Shown here piece after piece: positions 6,786 through 16,606 of a DNA stretch of 64,000 nucleotides (position 1 is its first letter; each line of letters begins with the position of its first letter). The notes under the pieces are model-generated. The model ran no database searches, was not told where the DNA came from, and saw only the letters and a list, made by a program, of their open reading frames with translations. The translations under genes and the position numbers were made by a program. Origin of the DNA: Synergistaceae bacterium (GTDB lineage Bacteria; Synergistota; Synergistia; Synergistales; Aminobacteriaceae); assembly GCA_018436595.1 (NCBI GenBank), contig JAHDLC010000014.1, positions 62,001-126,000 of the forward strand. Direction: 5' to 3'.

Positions 6786-9700
6786 ATGAAGCGATCCCTG
6801 TTTTCCGTCCTGATACTTCTGGTTGTTCTTTTCCTCCCGTGTGGGGGATACGCCGCCCCTTCCGTCCGGGAGAACGAATACTGGCTGAAGGTCAACCCCA
6901 TCGGCAGGCCGCCGGCCCAGCCTTCCGAAGCATACAGCCTTCTCGAGTCGAGGCTCCGGAACGTGCTGGCCGGCGACCTTGACGGCATGGAGTTTTTCCG
7001 GTCCCTCGGCCGGGACGGCATGGCCATGAGAGATGTGATGGCCTTCAAGGAGGAGTTCATCCGACTGCGGGGTGAAGAGCTGCGGAAGACGGAAGCCCTC
7101 TCCCCGGCGGATGCCCTTCCCGGAGCCCTTGAGGCATGGGAGCGGACCTTCGGGGAAGCGGAACGGTCCCTCATGGACGTGCGGCGGAAGGGCGTCGAGC
7201 GTGCCTTCGCCGAGGGGGTCCGGCGGTACAGGGACGCCCATCCGGATTTTCCCTATCTCGTCCGCATGGATGCCGGCGCGTCGTCCCGAGAATCCTACGG
7301 AGAGCTCCGGTTCGAGGGGGACATCGACATTTCCACCCTGGCGGCCCAGGCGGAGAACGCCGCCGCCCTCAGGGATTTTATCTCTTCCTCCATCCGGGAC
7401 AGCTTCAGCCTGGATATGACGTCCCTGGACGCCCTGGTTACCGCCCACCGGCAGGCCACCCTCGACGTGTACATCACCCAGCCCGCCGCGGACTGGGCGG
7501 AGATGGACTCCCTCAAAAGAGGACGGCTGCAGGAGATTGTACTGGAAAACGGGGAGGTGGGCTACCGGGATGTCTCCGACCCGGTGGAGCGGGTCTTCAT
7601 CTTCGCCAATCTGAAGAACAACCTCCGGATGAGGGGCGGCGCGCCGGACGACCTCGCCCGCCTCATGGACGAGCCTCCCGACAGGATGACCCCGGACATG
7701 GAGCCCGCGGTAAGCCTTGAGATGCTTCGCCACATGACCACCGACGCTCTGCAGGCCCGGCTTGCCTACCACGAGAAGATTCTCAAGCTGGCAAAGTACG
7801 TGGACCGGAGCGCCGCCATCGCCCAAGGTCCCCTCGGCGATACGGCCCTGGCTGCCTGGGCCCGGCAGGTGACCCTGGTGAAGCAGAACAGGGGGCTGGA
7901 CGGCGGGCAGAGGCTGAAGCGCATCCTGGAGATCAGCGAACCGCTCCTCGGGGATCCCCGGGACTTCGCCGGTCTCGACCGGGCGATTCTCTCCCTCGGG
8001 GAGCGGGCTTCCGCCCTGATCCGGGACAACGTGTCCAAGGGCATCGACGCCCGGCTGAAGCTCATCGACGATGCCCGGACCCCCGCGGAAAAGGACGGGG
8101 AGCGGAGGAAACTGCTCTCGGAGCTCGAGGAGACCTTCAAGGCCTATGTGGAGAAGGGAGTGGACTTCCCCCCGAAGGCCCACGAGACCATGATCGCCCT
8201 CGCCGACGCCCTGAAGGTGACGGTGCTCAACATTCCGGCGTCGGAGCTTGAGCGGATGAAGCGCTACCTGGACCTGGCCGCCGAAAAGCCCGGTTCCCTC
8301 GACCTGGCCCTCGGCATGGCATGGCGCCTCTTCGAGGGATCCTACACCACCGCCGACGGGGCGATCGACGCCTTCAACAACTGGTTTGACTACCTCGACA
8401 ACCACACGGTGGCCCGCCTCCGGGCCATGAACCCGGACGTGTTTCTTCCCGGCCCCGGGGGAAAGACCCGGGCGGTAACCATCCCCATCGGCAGGATCAA
8501 CGACCGGCTCAACGCGTCCATCCTCGGCGCCGCGGGGAACTCCCTTCCCTTCAAGGCCGTCAACCTGGGCCAGGAGCTCTACGCCTACGTGAGCGGCTTC
8601 CGGGAGGGGAAGGACATGTCCGAATCGGTGTCCAACGTGGCAACCCAGCTCTTCCGGTCCCGGGTTCCGGGAGGAGATATCGTTGAAGCCGTGGTCATGG
8701 AGAACTACACCCGGGCGGCCATCGGCGTGGTCTACCTTCTCTTCCCCACGCTCGCCGTCCCCGAGGCCCTCTACGGCATGGGAACCGCCGCCGCCGAGTG
8801 GTACGTGGGCACGTGGCAGCAGTGGCAGTACGACGAAATGGTGGATGAACTGTACGAGGGAACGGCCTTCGAGCCGACACGGGAGGGGACGTGGAGGGTG
8901 AAGTCCATAACCTACAGCCTTCCCGGCGGAGGTTCGGTCACCGTGGGGCGGGACGAAGCCTTCACCCTGCCGGAGCTGGTGCCGAAGATCTCCAACATTC
9001 TCGTGCCCCAGGTGAGGACCCATCCGTCCATCGCCATGTACCACGAACTCCTGGCGCGGAAGGAGCTCTCCGACGGGCAGAGCGGCATCCCCGTCTGGCC
9101 CCGGAGATACCTGAACCTCAGCCTGTACGGGGAGCGGCTGTATGAGAAGTACGTCTCGGAGGTGAAAAGGGTGACCCGGCAGTACTTCGCCGACGTCATC
9201 GCCGAGCTGGAAAAGCGGAAGGCCTTCGACCAGGGGACGAACGAGAAGAAACTGCGGGAGATCGGAGAGGAACTGGGCTGCGGCGACTCCCTTCTCGAAA
9301 AGACCGGAAGCGGCCGGGAACCCCAGGAGGCGGTTATCGCCGACTGGGAAGAGTGGCTGAAGGTCCATGGCGCCCTTATGGAGTTCCGGGAGCGGTGGAG
9401 CGCCTTTTTCATCCTGGTGCGGAAGCCCTCCTGCTCTCCCGAATCGATCCGGATCGTCCTCGAAGAGGACCGGAAGGACCTCGGGGAGGCGAAAAAGGCC
9501 CTCCGGGAGGCGGCTGTTGCCGTGGAGGAGATCGTCGGCCGGAACGATGCCGATGAAAAGACCCTGCAGCCCGCCGTCCGCACCAGGGCGGGGGCCCTGA
9601 TCTACCCCTCCGGTACCCCGGAGCGGCGCCGGATGATCAGCGAATACAGGGAATATCTCGAATCCCTCCGCAGCAGGCAGACCCCTCCCGGCGCGCGGAT

Positions 9701-12700
9701 TTCAGGTCCGGACACCGTGGGCGAGGGGATGGAAGCGAGTTTTACGGTCGTCCTGGACAGGGAGCTCACATCGGCGCGGTACGGCTGGAAGTTCGCCTCC
9801 GGCGGCGACGGGGAGGTCCTGGAGGGGGACACAACGTCCCGCATCCTGTGGACTCCCTCATCACCGGGAAAGAAAGTCCTGGAAGTGCATGTCCTCGCCG
9901 ATCTTCCCGGAGCCGACTGGGTCCGGGCCGTTCACCCGGTGACCGTTCTCTCCGCCGCGGAGACGCCCCGTCCGAGGCTGCGGCTGACCTGCCCCGTGGA
10001 TTCCTTCCGGGCGGGCGAAATTGTTCCTCTCACGGCGGAGACGGAGGAGTTCGGTCTTGGAGGCGAAGGGTTCGAATGGTACATCTGGTTCGTGGACGGG
10101 AGACGGATCGCCTCCACGGCGGAACGGACCATATCCTTCGACGGCACGGGCTACGAGGGGCGGACCGTGGAGATCCGGGTGGAGGCACGGACGAAGAACC
10201 GTTTCGTCTCGGCGTCCGCCCTTTCTCTGGAGGTTCTGCCTCCCGGGGGAGCCGGAGGAGAACTCCGGGTCTTCCTCGAACCTGATATCACCGAGGCCGC
10301 GGCCGGAACTCCCCTCCGGTTTTCGGGCACGGCCTTCCCGAGAAAGGGTGGAGGAACCCTGAAATACCAGTGGTCCGTCAACGGGGAATTCGCCGGGGAC
10401 GGAGACGCCCTTCATTTCGACACGGCCCCCTGGGAGGGAAAGACGGCGGAGATCGTCTTCTACGCCGCCCAGGTCCTTGAGGGGACGGTGCTCTTCGAGG
10501 GATCGGCGTCCCGGAAGATCTCGGTCGTCAGGGAAGTCCCGCTGTCCGTTGCGCTGGAAACCCACCCGTCGAAGGTGGGCGATACCGAAACGATCCGGCT
10601 TGTCGTGAAGGATCCCCTGGACGGCGTGGAGTACGAATGGCACGAGTGGGACAGCGTCTCCCGGAGATGGAGCTCCGGAGCGGCCGTCGCGGGGAGGCGG
10701 CTGGTGAAGTCCGCTCGTGGCCTGGCGGGCCAGTCTCTCAGGTTCCGGGTGACCGGCCGGGACGGAAAGGGGCGGACCGCGGCCGCCGAGTCGGGGCTCA
10801 TCGAGATCACGGAGCCCTCCTGGCCCGGTCCCGAAGAGGAGGAGCCCGAGGCGGACACAGAGAAGCCCGATACGGACCCGGAAAAAAAGGACGGCGGGAA
10901 GCCTGCCGTTCCAGGAGACGCCGGAGAAGGACCGGAAAAGGATGGAGCGGCTGAAGACGACGGAACGCTGAGGCTCGAACTTCCGGCGACGGTCATGGAG
11001 GGAGAGATCGTGGCCGTGAAGGCCCTTCTGCCCCCCGGCATGGCCGAACAGGCCGCCGACTCCTTCCGGTGGAGCAGCGACCCCAGCCGGGGACGACGGT
11101 CTTTCGTCATCCTCGGCGAGACCGTTGGGGGAACCGACGGCTTCGGCGGCGGCGGGGGAGAACGGACAGCCCGTCCCGAGACGGAGATCCAGTTCACCCC
11201 CCATCAGAACACCCGTGGCGTGAGGGGCAGCGTGGGTGTCACCGTCTACCGGAAGCTGCGGGGGAACCAGAAGGGAGCCCCCATGGAATCTCTCGCCGAA
11301 GCGTACAGGTCCGTGGAGGTCCTTCCCATGGGCTGTTCCGTGGCCGCTTCCGCGTCGTGGGCGGGAGGCCCCAACGAAGAGGGTGTGCTTCTCACCCTTG
11401 ACGAGGATACGTCCCGGGGAAGCGTCCGGGGGGAGTTCCTCCTGCAGATCGGCACATGGAGGGGCAGGACCCTCGAATCGGTGAAGAAGCAGGTGGAGAC
11501 AAACAACCAGTACGGAACCCTCGAGAGGGTCGCCGTGGACGGCTACGAGGGGTATCTCGCCGTGCAGGGCCCGTCGTACAACATCAAGCGATCCCCCGAC
11601 GGCCGGTTCGTCACCGGCGGCCGGGTGGTGCTGAACGGCCTGGTGATCAGGGGAGAGGCAGCCCTCGACTTCCGGTCGGAGATAAAGTTCTCCCTGGCAG
11701 AGGACAACATCCCCGAGGACGACCCCGAGACGGCCCGGTTTGCCCGGGGGCTCATGTCGCAGCTCCGGTCCATCCTGGCGAGCATCCGGGTGGTTCCGGA
11801 CCCGAAGCGGACCACGGGACCGGCGGACGCAGCCGGGGAAGAGAAAAAGGACGCGGTCGTCACGCTCCGGAGGGTGAGCCCTCCGGCAGGCCCCGTGACC
11901 GCCGGAATGCCGGTGGAACTCCTGGCGTCGGCGGAAGGAGCGAAGAAAGGAGACCTGTTCTTCCGGTTCGAGCCCTCCACGGAGGTCTCCTTCTCCCCTC
12001 CGGAATCGGAGGAGGGGCGGACGAAAGCCGTCTTTTCCGAACCCGGAACGGTGCGGATCTGGGCCGTTGCCCTGGACGGGAACGGCACCCTCGGCGAATC
12101 GGAACAGGTCGAAATAGAAGTGGTGGGGCCTGAACTGACCGTCACGGCCATGCCTCCGAAACCGAAGGTAGGGGAGGAAGTGAAAGCGAAGGCCGGGGCG
12201 AAGCCCGGACTGCCGGAAGGGGCCTTCGTCGTGTGGACCCTGGAGGGAAAGGCGTCCCGCAGCGGGGCGAAAGCCGCGGATTCCACGGAATATTCCTTCC
12301 TCCCCCGGGAGGCGGGGAAATACGTCCTGAAAGCGGAGGCCAGAAGTCAAGGAGGGGAGACCCTGGCGGAGAAAACGCTGGCCGTGGAGGTGACGGGGTA
12401 CGAGGTGGCCGTGACGGTTCTCGGCCCGGCAGGACCCCGACCGCAGGAATGGGTGCAGGGGCAGGGCCTCCGCACCGTGGAAAAGGACACCTTTCTCCGG
12501 GACGAGCACGTCCGGATGAAGGCGGAAGTGAAGGACGCCGATGCGCCGAAGGATCTCCGGTGGAAGTGGATTCCGGGGCCGGAGACGTCCCTGGCGTCTT
12601 CGGGCATCGGGCAGGAGGCGACTCTGTACGGCACCGCCGCCGGAACGGCATCGGCCCTGGTGGAGGTGCGGGACACGGAGGACCTTCTTCTGGGCGCGGC

Positions 12701-15395
12701 CTCCGTCTCTTTCCCCGTGATGGAGCTGCCCCCCGAGCTGAAGGTTCCTCCCCTGAAAGGGGCCGTCAGGGCGGACCCCGAGCCCGGGACGGTGAACGGG
12801 AGAATCACCCTCTCCGCTTCCGCGGAAGGGGGCAAGCCCCCCTATACCTTCCGGTGGGGAGGTCCGGTTACCAGGTCGGGGGATATTCTCACCTTCATCC
12901 CCGACCGGCCGGGGACGTTCCGGTTCACCCTGCTGGTCCTCGATTCGGCGGGGCGGCAGGTCACGGTGAACCGGGATGTGGAAGTGAAGCCCTTCACCGT
13001 CACCATATCCGGCATCCCCCAACGGGCGATTCTCGGGGAAACGGTCTCCTGCCGGGTGGACTACCCTCTCTCCCCTCCGGGATCGAGGGTGAACCGGTCT
13101 CCGGTGCCGCGGATCCGCCTCTCCGGCAGCCCGGAAGTGCAGTGGAACCCCGCGGAGGGAACGGGGCCGGGATTCAGCGGCCGGGTGGCCCGGCCGGGCA
13201 TTGCTGACATCCGGGCCGAAGTGCGGGGAGCAGGAGGAGTGGTTCTCGGTGTCTCCGAGCCCGTGCAGGTGACGGTGGACACGCCTCCCCTCTCCCTGGC
13301 GCTTCCGGAATACGTGACCCCGGGCGACAGTTTCCGGGCCTCCGTAAAGCTTCCGCCGGGAGTGAACGCAGACGAAGTGTTCGATTTTGACTGGAAGGCG
13401 GCCTTTCCCGCCGCCCGGCAGTACGGCCGTGAAGGGGGAAGCGCCCTCGTCGGGCCGGTGAGCGGGCTCGATCCTGTCCCGGTGTCGGTTCTTGTCCGGG
13501 ACAAGGGAGGAAAAACGGCGGCGGAACTTTCGGGGGCCGTTTCCGTGCGGTCCCTGGATGTCACCGTCAGGGTCCGGGCCTTCTCCGAGAGAGGGCAGAT
13601 CGTGCTGCCTGACGGACGGGTGGACTATCCCCCCAGGGAGGAGTGGATCGAAGGGCAGACGGCCGAGTTCAAGGCTTTTGTCTCCCCCGCGAAAGCCGTG
13701 ACCTGGGAATGGTCGGCCACGGGGCCCGGAACAATCGGCCATGCGTCATGGGACACTGCCTCGGTGACCCTGAACGGAACAGGGTCCCTGGCCGTCACGG
13801 TCCTGGCGAAAGTAGGGGGGAAAGAAGCGGGCAGGGCGGAAGTGATCCTCCCCGTGACCGTGGCAAAGAGCAGAATCCAGGCGGCGAGGGAGTACCAGGC
13901 CGGGCGGAACGAGTGGAACGCCGCCCGCCGGGACCGGGCGGTCATCGCCATGGAACGGGCGGCATCCCTGGATCCGGGCAATCCCGCCATCGAGCGGGAA
14001 CTGGCGCGGATGAAGGGCGAGGCGGAAAAGTCCCGGGCCGAAGATGCCCGGAAGCGGGCCGTGGATGTCTGGAACCAGGCCGCGGAACTCCAGAAGAAGG
14101 AAAAGTATGAAGATGCCCTTGAAAAATACCGGGAGGGCCTGAAAATCAGCGATGAAAAGGCTGTCCGTGATCACGTGAAGAAGCTCGAGGACTTCATAGC
14201 CGACAGGAAGCGCAGACAGGAGCAGGCCGAAGCCGATGCCCGGGCCCGGGCGGAGGCCGTCTGGCGCAGGGCGGCGGAGCTGCAGAAGGGAAAACGGTAC
14301 GAAGATGCCCTGGAGAAATACAGGGAAGGCCTTGCCATCTTCCCCGACCCGGTGGTGGAGGAGCACGTCCGGAAGCTGGAGGACTATATCGCCAGGATGA
14401 AGAATGCGGCGGAAGCAAAGAAACCCGCAGAGGCTCCTTCTTCCGGCGGAGGGAAGGATCCGGGGGCGGAAACGCCGGCGAAGAAACCCGGAACTCCACC
14501 GGCCGACACGGAGCAGCATTGGAGAGGATGGAAGAGCTTCACCCTCGCCGGAATCCGGTACGAGATCCCCGCCGGAGGCTTCCAGAGCGTGAAAAGCTCC
14601 TCGGGGAAGGAAAACGGAAAATACCCCTTCGCAAACTACGATTATTACATGAACGGCAAGCGGGTGGCCGTCGTCCGCATCGGCACCCTGGCGCCGGGGC
14701 TCACCGACGGCAAAATCAAGGGGCTCTATACCGGAAAGACCGCCAACCGGATCTTCGACTCCCTCTCCGGCGAGGGAACGGTGACCCTGGGCGGCCGGAA
14801 GGCCTACTACCTCCAGGGGAACGCCCCCGGAGTGACCCGGAAGTTCTTCTTCATAGCCGACGGAGCCGAGGGCGGCATGGGAGCCTACCTTCACGTGGTG
14901 GCCGGCAGCGGGAGCGGCTGGAAAAAGTACGCCCCCATGTTCGGGGAGATCGCCGGAAGAATGTCGTTCACGGCGGGAAAAACTCCTCCGCAGAGCGGGG
15001 CGGACAAGGGGGCGGGAACGCTGCCCTCAGGCTGGAAATCCGTGACCATCGGGAACGTCACCTTCGGCATTCCCTCTACCTGGAACGGGAAGACAATGAA
15101 GGAACATGACGTGGAATCGCTTCACGTCTACTGGCAGGGAAGCTTCGACAACCCGGTCCACGGCGTCTCCGGAGGGGTGACGAAGAAGTATGGGGAGGCG
15201 AAAAAGGAGCTCCGAGGTGCCCGGACGGTCTCCCTCGGAGGGGTGAAGGTGCTCCGGGCGGACGAGGACGGAGCGGTGAACCTTCTCTTTCCGCCCCTTG
15301 GCGGCAACAGGGGCGTGGCCCTCGTCCTCTTCCGGGGAAAGGGCGGCAAACAGGCGACCCTGGAGGCCATACTGAAGACTGTCACGGTACAGTAA
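6786..15395 (+). CDS. Giant secreted multidomain protein (2869 aa), Ig-like and TPR-like regions
   Basis: I do not recognise this protein as a whole. The ATG at 6786 has GGAGG upstream and opens a signal peptide (residues 1-24, ending YAA). Residues about 25-960 are mainly helical and charged, with one strongly hydrophobic stretch near 642-665 that could insert in a membrane. From about 970 to 1345, and again from about 1690 to 2360, there are successive beta-rich segments with Ig/PKD-like wording (YQWSVNGE, FRWGGPVTRSG, PPYTFRW, tryptophan mid-strand). They are split by an acidic E/D/K/P linker (about 1350-1395) and a separate domain (about 1505-1680). Residues about 2365-2540 hold TPR-like helices, including two near-identical AAELQK...YEDALEKYREGL units. 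Two related C-terminal domains (about 2580-2735 and 2746-2869) each open with GWKS(F/V)T and a Y/F-x-IP motif. It is probably a cell-envelope or surface scaffold. It sits between secreted SH3, protease and Sel1 proteins. Confidence 0.8.
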   Translation: MKRSLFSVLILLVVLFLPCGGYAAPSVRENEYWLKVNPIGRPPAQPSEAYSLLESRLRNVLAGDLDGMEFFRSLGRDGMAMRDVMAFKEEFIRLRGEELRKTEALSPADALPGALEAWERTFGEAERSLMDVRRKGVERAFAEGVRRYRDAHPDFPYLVRMDAGASSRESYGELRFEGDIDISTLAAQAENAAALRDFISSSIRDSFSLDMTSLDALVTAHRQATLDVYITQPAADWAEMDSLKRGRLQEIVLENGEVGYRDVSDPVERVFIFANLKNNLRMRGGAPDDLARLMDEPPDRMTPDMEPAVSLEMLRHMTTDALQARLAYHEKILKLAKYVDRSAAIAQGPLGDTALAAWARQVTLVKQNRGLDGGQRLKRILEISEPLLGDPRDFAGLDRAILSLGERASALIRDNVSKGIDARLKLIDDARTPAEKDGERRKLLSELEETFKAYVEKGVDFPPKAHETMIALADALKVTVLNIPASELERMKRYLDLAAEKPGSLDLALGMAWRLFEGSYTTADGAIDAFNNWFDYLDNHTVARLRAMNPDVFLPGPGGKTRAVTIPIGRINDRLNASILGAAGNSLPFKAVNLGQELYAYVSGFREGKDMSESVSNVATQLFRSRVPGGDIVEAVVMENYTRAAIGVVYLLFPTLAVPEALYGMGTAAAEWYVGTWQQWQYDEMVDELYEGTAFEPTREGTWRVKSITYSLPGGGSVTVGRDEAFTLPELVPKISNILVPQVRTHPSIAMYHELLARKELSDGQSGIPVWPRRYLNLSLYGERLYEKYVSEVKRVTRQYFADVIAELEKRKAFDQGTNEKKLREIGEELGCGDSLLEKTGSGREPQEAVIADWEEWLKVHGALMEFRERWSAFFILVRKPSCSPESIRIVLEEDRKDLGEAKKALREAAVAVEEIVGRNDADEKTLQPAVRTRAGALIYPSGTPERRRMISEYREYLESLRSRQTPPGARISGPDTVGEGMEASFTVVLDRELTSARYGWKFASGGDGEVLEGDTTSRILWTPSSPGKKVLEVHVLADLPGADWVRAVHPVTVLSAAETPRPRLRLTCPVDSFRAGEIVPLTAETEEFGLGGEGFEWYIWFVDGRRIASTAERTISFDGTGYEGRTVEIRVEARTKNRFVSASALSLEVLPPGGAGGELRVFLEPDITEAAAGTPLRFSGTAFPRKGGGTLKYQWSVNGEFAGDGDALHFDTAPWEGKTAEIVFYAAQVLEGTVLFEGSASRKISVVREVPLSVALETHPSKVGDTETIRLVVKDPLDGVEYEWHEWDSVSRRWSSGAAVAGRRLVKSARGLAGQSLRFRVTGRDGKGRTAAAESGLIEITEPSWPGPEEEEPEADTEKPDTDPEKKDGGKPAVPGDAGEGPEKDGAAEDDGTLRLELPATVMEGEIVAVKALLPPGMAEQAADSFRWSSDPSRGRRSFVILGETVGGTDGFGGGGGERTARPETEIQFTPHQNTRGVRGSVGVTVYRKLRGNQKGAPMESLAEAYRSVEVLPMGCSVAASASWAGGPNEEGVLLTLDEDTSRGSVRGEFLLQIGTWRGRTLESVKKQVETNNQYGTLERVAVDGYEGYLAVQGPSYNIKRSPDGRFVTGGRVVLNGLVIRGEAALDFRSEIKFSLAEDNIPEDDPETARFARGLMSQLRSILASIRVVPDPKRTTGPADAAGEEKKDAVVTLRRVSPPAGPVTAGMPVELLASAEGAKKGDLFFRFEPSTEVSFSPPESEEGRTKAVFSEPGTVRIWAVALDGNGTLGESEQVEIEVVGPELTVTAMPPKPKVGEEVKAKAGAKPGLPEGAFVVWTLEGKASRSGAKAADSTEYSFLPREAGKYVLKAEARSQGGETLAEKTLAVEVTGYEVAVTVLGPAGPRPQEWVQGQGLRTVEKDTFLRDEHVRMKAEVKDADAPKDLRWKWIPGPETSLASSGIGQEATLYGTAAGTASALVEVRDTEDLLLGAASVSFPVMELPPELKVPPLKGAVRADPEPGTVNGRITLSASAEGGKPPYTFRWGGPVTRSGDILTFIPDRPGTFRFTLLVLDSAGRQVTVNRDVEVKPFTVTISGIPQRAILGETVSCRVDYPLSPPGSRVNRSPVPRIRLSGSPEVQWNPAEGTGPGFSGRVARPGIADIRAEVRGAGGVVLGVSEPVQVTVDTPPLSLALPEYVTPGDSFRASVKLPPGVNADEVFDFDWKAAFPAARQYGREGGSALVGPVSGLDPVPVSVLVRDKGGKTAAELSGAVSVRSLDVTVRVRAFSERGQIVLPDGRVDYPPREEWIEGQTAEFKAFVSPAKAVTWEWSATGPGTIGHASWDTASVTLNGTGSLAVTVLAKVGGKEAGRAEVILPVTVAKSRIQAAREYQAGRNEWNAARRDRAVIAMERAASLDPGNPAIERELARMKGEAEKSRAEDARKRAVDVWNQAAELQKKEKYEDALEKYREGLKISDEKAVRDHVKKLEDFIADRKRRQEQAEADARARAEAVWRRAAELQKGKRYEDALEKYREGLAIFPDPVVEEHVRKLEDYIARMKNAAEAKKPAEAPSSGGGKDPGAETPAKKPGTPPADTEQHWRGWKSFTLAGIRYEIPAGGFQSVKSSSGKENGKYPFANYDYYMNGKRVAVVRIGTLAPGLTDGKIKGLYTGKTANRIFDSLSGEGTVTLGGRKAYYLQGNAPGVTRKFFFIADGAEGGMGAYLHVVAGSGSGWKKYAPMFGEIAGRMSFTAGKTPPQSGADKGAGTLPSGWKSVTIGNVTFGIPSTWNGKTMKEHDVESLHVYWQGSFDNPVHGVSGGVTKKYGEAKKELRGARTVSLGGVKVLRADEDGAVNLLFPPLGGNRGVALVLFRGKGGKQATLEAILKTVTVQ

Positions 15396-15428
15396 AACAA
15401 CGGGGCCCCTTCAGGGGCCCCGTTGTTT
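15395..15428. terminator. Strong bidirectional terminator
   Basis: A perfect 15-base stem (AAACAACGGGGCCCC at 15395-15409 with its complement at 15414-15428) closes on a TTCA loop. It has T-rich ends on both strands, so it can serve both the giant gene and the convergent Sel1 gene. Confidence 0.9.
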
Positions 15429-15436
15429 CAGAACGG

Positions 15437-16474
15437 TTATTTCACGTTCCGGTACTTCATGTACTTCACAGAGTTGATTTTATAGAGCAGCCGCTGGGCG
15501 TATGCGAGGTTCTTCCCAGCCGCCTGCTCCAGGAGGCCGATACCCTTTTTCTCATCCTTCGGGACGCCCCGGCCCTGGTAATAGACCTCGCCGAGGTAGG
15601 CCATGCCGAGGGGGGATCCCTTTTCAGCGGCCTTCGAATACCACTGGAAGGCCTTCTCCCTGCTGAACACGGCTCCATCACCTTTTTCATAGAGTACTCC
15701 GAGGTTCACCATGGCGTCGATGAAGCCGTTCTTCGCCGACTCGTCAAACCAGTAATAGGCTTTCAGGGCGTCCTTGGGCCGTCCCATGGCCTTGTAATGC
15801 ATCAGCCCGAGGCGGAACTGGGCGAAGGCCCTGTTCTGCTGGGCAGCCTGCTCGTACCACCTGTAGGCCTCGCCATAATCCGGCTTTCCGAGAAAATCAC
15901 CGTAATAGAGATGGCCGAGCTGCTCCGCCGCGCTGGAATATTTGTTCCTGGCCGACTGGAGGAAATAGTCCCGGGCTTTTTTATAATCCTTTTTCGTTCC
16001 CTCGCCGTTTTTGTGCATGATACCCATGTTGTACTGGGCCACCGCATGCCCTTTCGCCGCCGCCCGGCCCCACAGCCTGAGGGCCTCGGCGTAGCTCTGG
16101 GCGGTTCCGTTCTGTCCCTTGTAGGCGTTCATCCCCATCTTGAAGAGCTGGTCCACCGTGTAGGATGGTTCCTTCGGTTCCGCCTTGGGTTTCGGCTTCG
16201 GTTTGGGCTGCGGTTTCGGCTGGGGCTTCTGTGCCGGCTTGGGCTCGGGTTTCGGTTCCGGCTTGGGCTGCGGCACAGGTTTTATCTCCTGCTCCGGTTT
16301 TTTCGGCTCCGGGGTCTCCTCGCCGAAGACGGGCGGCGGAGGCGGTGCGATCTCTTCCTCGTCTCCGGGAAGAGGGGGCGGGGTGAAGGCTGATGACGGA
16401 AGGGCGGTGAAAAGAGCCCCTCCCAGGAACAGAAGGGCAAGAAGCAACGCTCCGGTTCTCCTGCGTTCGGTCAT
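15437..16474 (-). CDS. Exported Sel1-repeat protein with TonB-like proline linker
   Basis: A 345-residue protein. A signal or anchor segment covers about residues 8-29 (LLLALLFLGGALFTALPSSA). An acidic/proline stretch follows, then about 35 residues of alternating Pro-Lys/Glu/Gln (PKPEPKPEPKP type, about residues 60-103), like the extended periplasm-spanning arm of TonB. The rest is about six Sel1 repeats (YNMGIMHKNGEGTKKDYKKA, LGVLYEKGDGA and similar) to the C-terminus. The Shine-Dalgarno AGGAGG lies upstream of the ATG at 16472-16474. It converges on the giant gene and shares its terminator. A role in an envelope complex with its neighbours is inferred from context only. Confidence 0.85.
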   Translation of the reverse strand: MTERRRTGALLLALLFLGGALFTALPSSAFTPPPLPGDEEEIAPPPPPVFGEETPEPKKPEQEIKPVPQPKPEPKPEPKPAQKPQPKPQPKPKPKPKAEPKEPSYTVDQLFKMGMNAYKGQNGTAQSYAEALRLWGRAAAKGHAVAQYNMGIMHKNGEGTKKDYKKARDYFLQSARNKYSSAAEQLGHLYYGDFLGKPDYGEAYRWYEQAAQQNRAFAQFRLGLMHYKAMGRPKDALKAYYWFDESAKNGFIDAMVNLGVLYEKGDGAVFSREKAFQWYSKAAEKGSPLGMAYLGEVYYQGRGVPKDEKKGIGLLEQAAGKNLAYAQRLLYKINSVKYMKYRNVK

Positions 16475-16547
16475 GGCGGAACCTCCTTGTGTTTGCCTTC
16501 AGGCAGTCTTTTCAATAATGAAACGACAAAGGGCCCGGGAAGTCAAC

Positions 16548-16580
16548 AGAAAAACGGCGGGGCGCAATGGCCCCGCCGTT
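16548..16580 (-). terminator. Terminator downstream of adhE
   Basis: An 11-base stem (16553-16563 with 16570-16580, GC-rich) is followed on the minus strand by a run of Ts. It lies 26 bases past the adhE stop codon. Confidence 0.85.
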
Positions 16581-16606
16581 CCTTGTGGGCGGCCTGCAGT
16601 TTTCCC

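Noticed and set aside
6531-9368. 945-codon open frame on the minus strand opposite the giant gene
   Set aside because: It mirrors the giant gene's frame, lacks a ribosome site and gives a low-complexity H/G/P/V-rich protein, as antisense frames do in GC-rich coding DNA.
9861-13742. 1293-codon open frame on the minus strand
   Set aside because: Same reason: composition is arginine, glycine and proline rich without domains, and it lies wholly inside the giant gene.
14040-14400. Short direct repeats considered as a possible CRISPR-like or tandem array
   Set aside because: They are coding repeats of the TPR-like units within the giant protein, with diverged third positions and no spacers.
16160-16290. 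Short tandem repeat of proline/lysine codons
   Set aside because: It encodes the extended proline arm of the Sel1 protein rather than a non-coding satellite.
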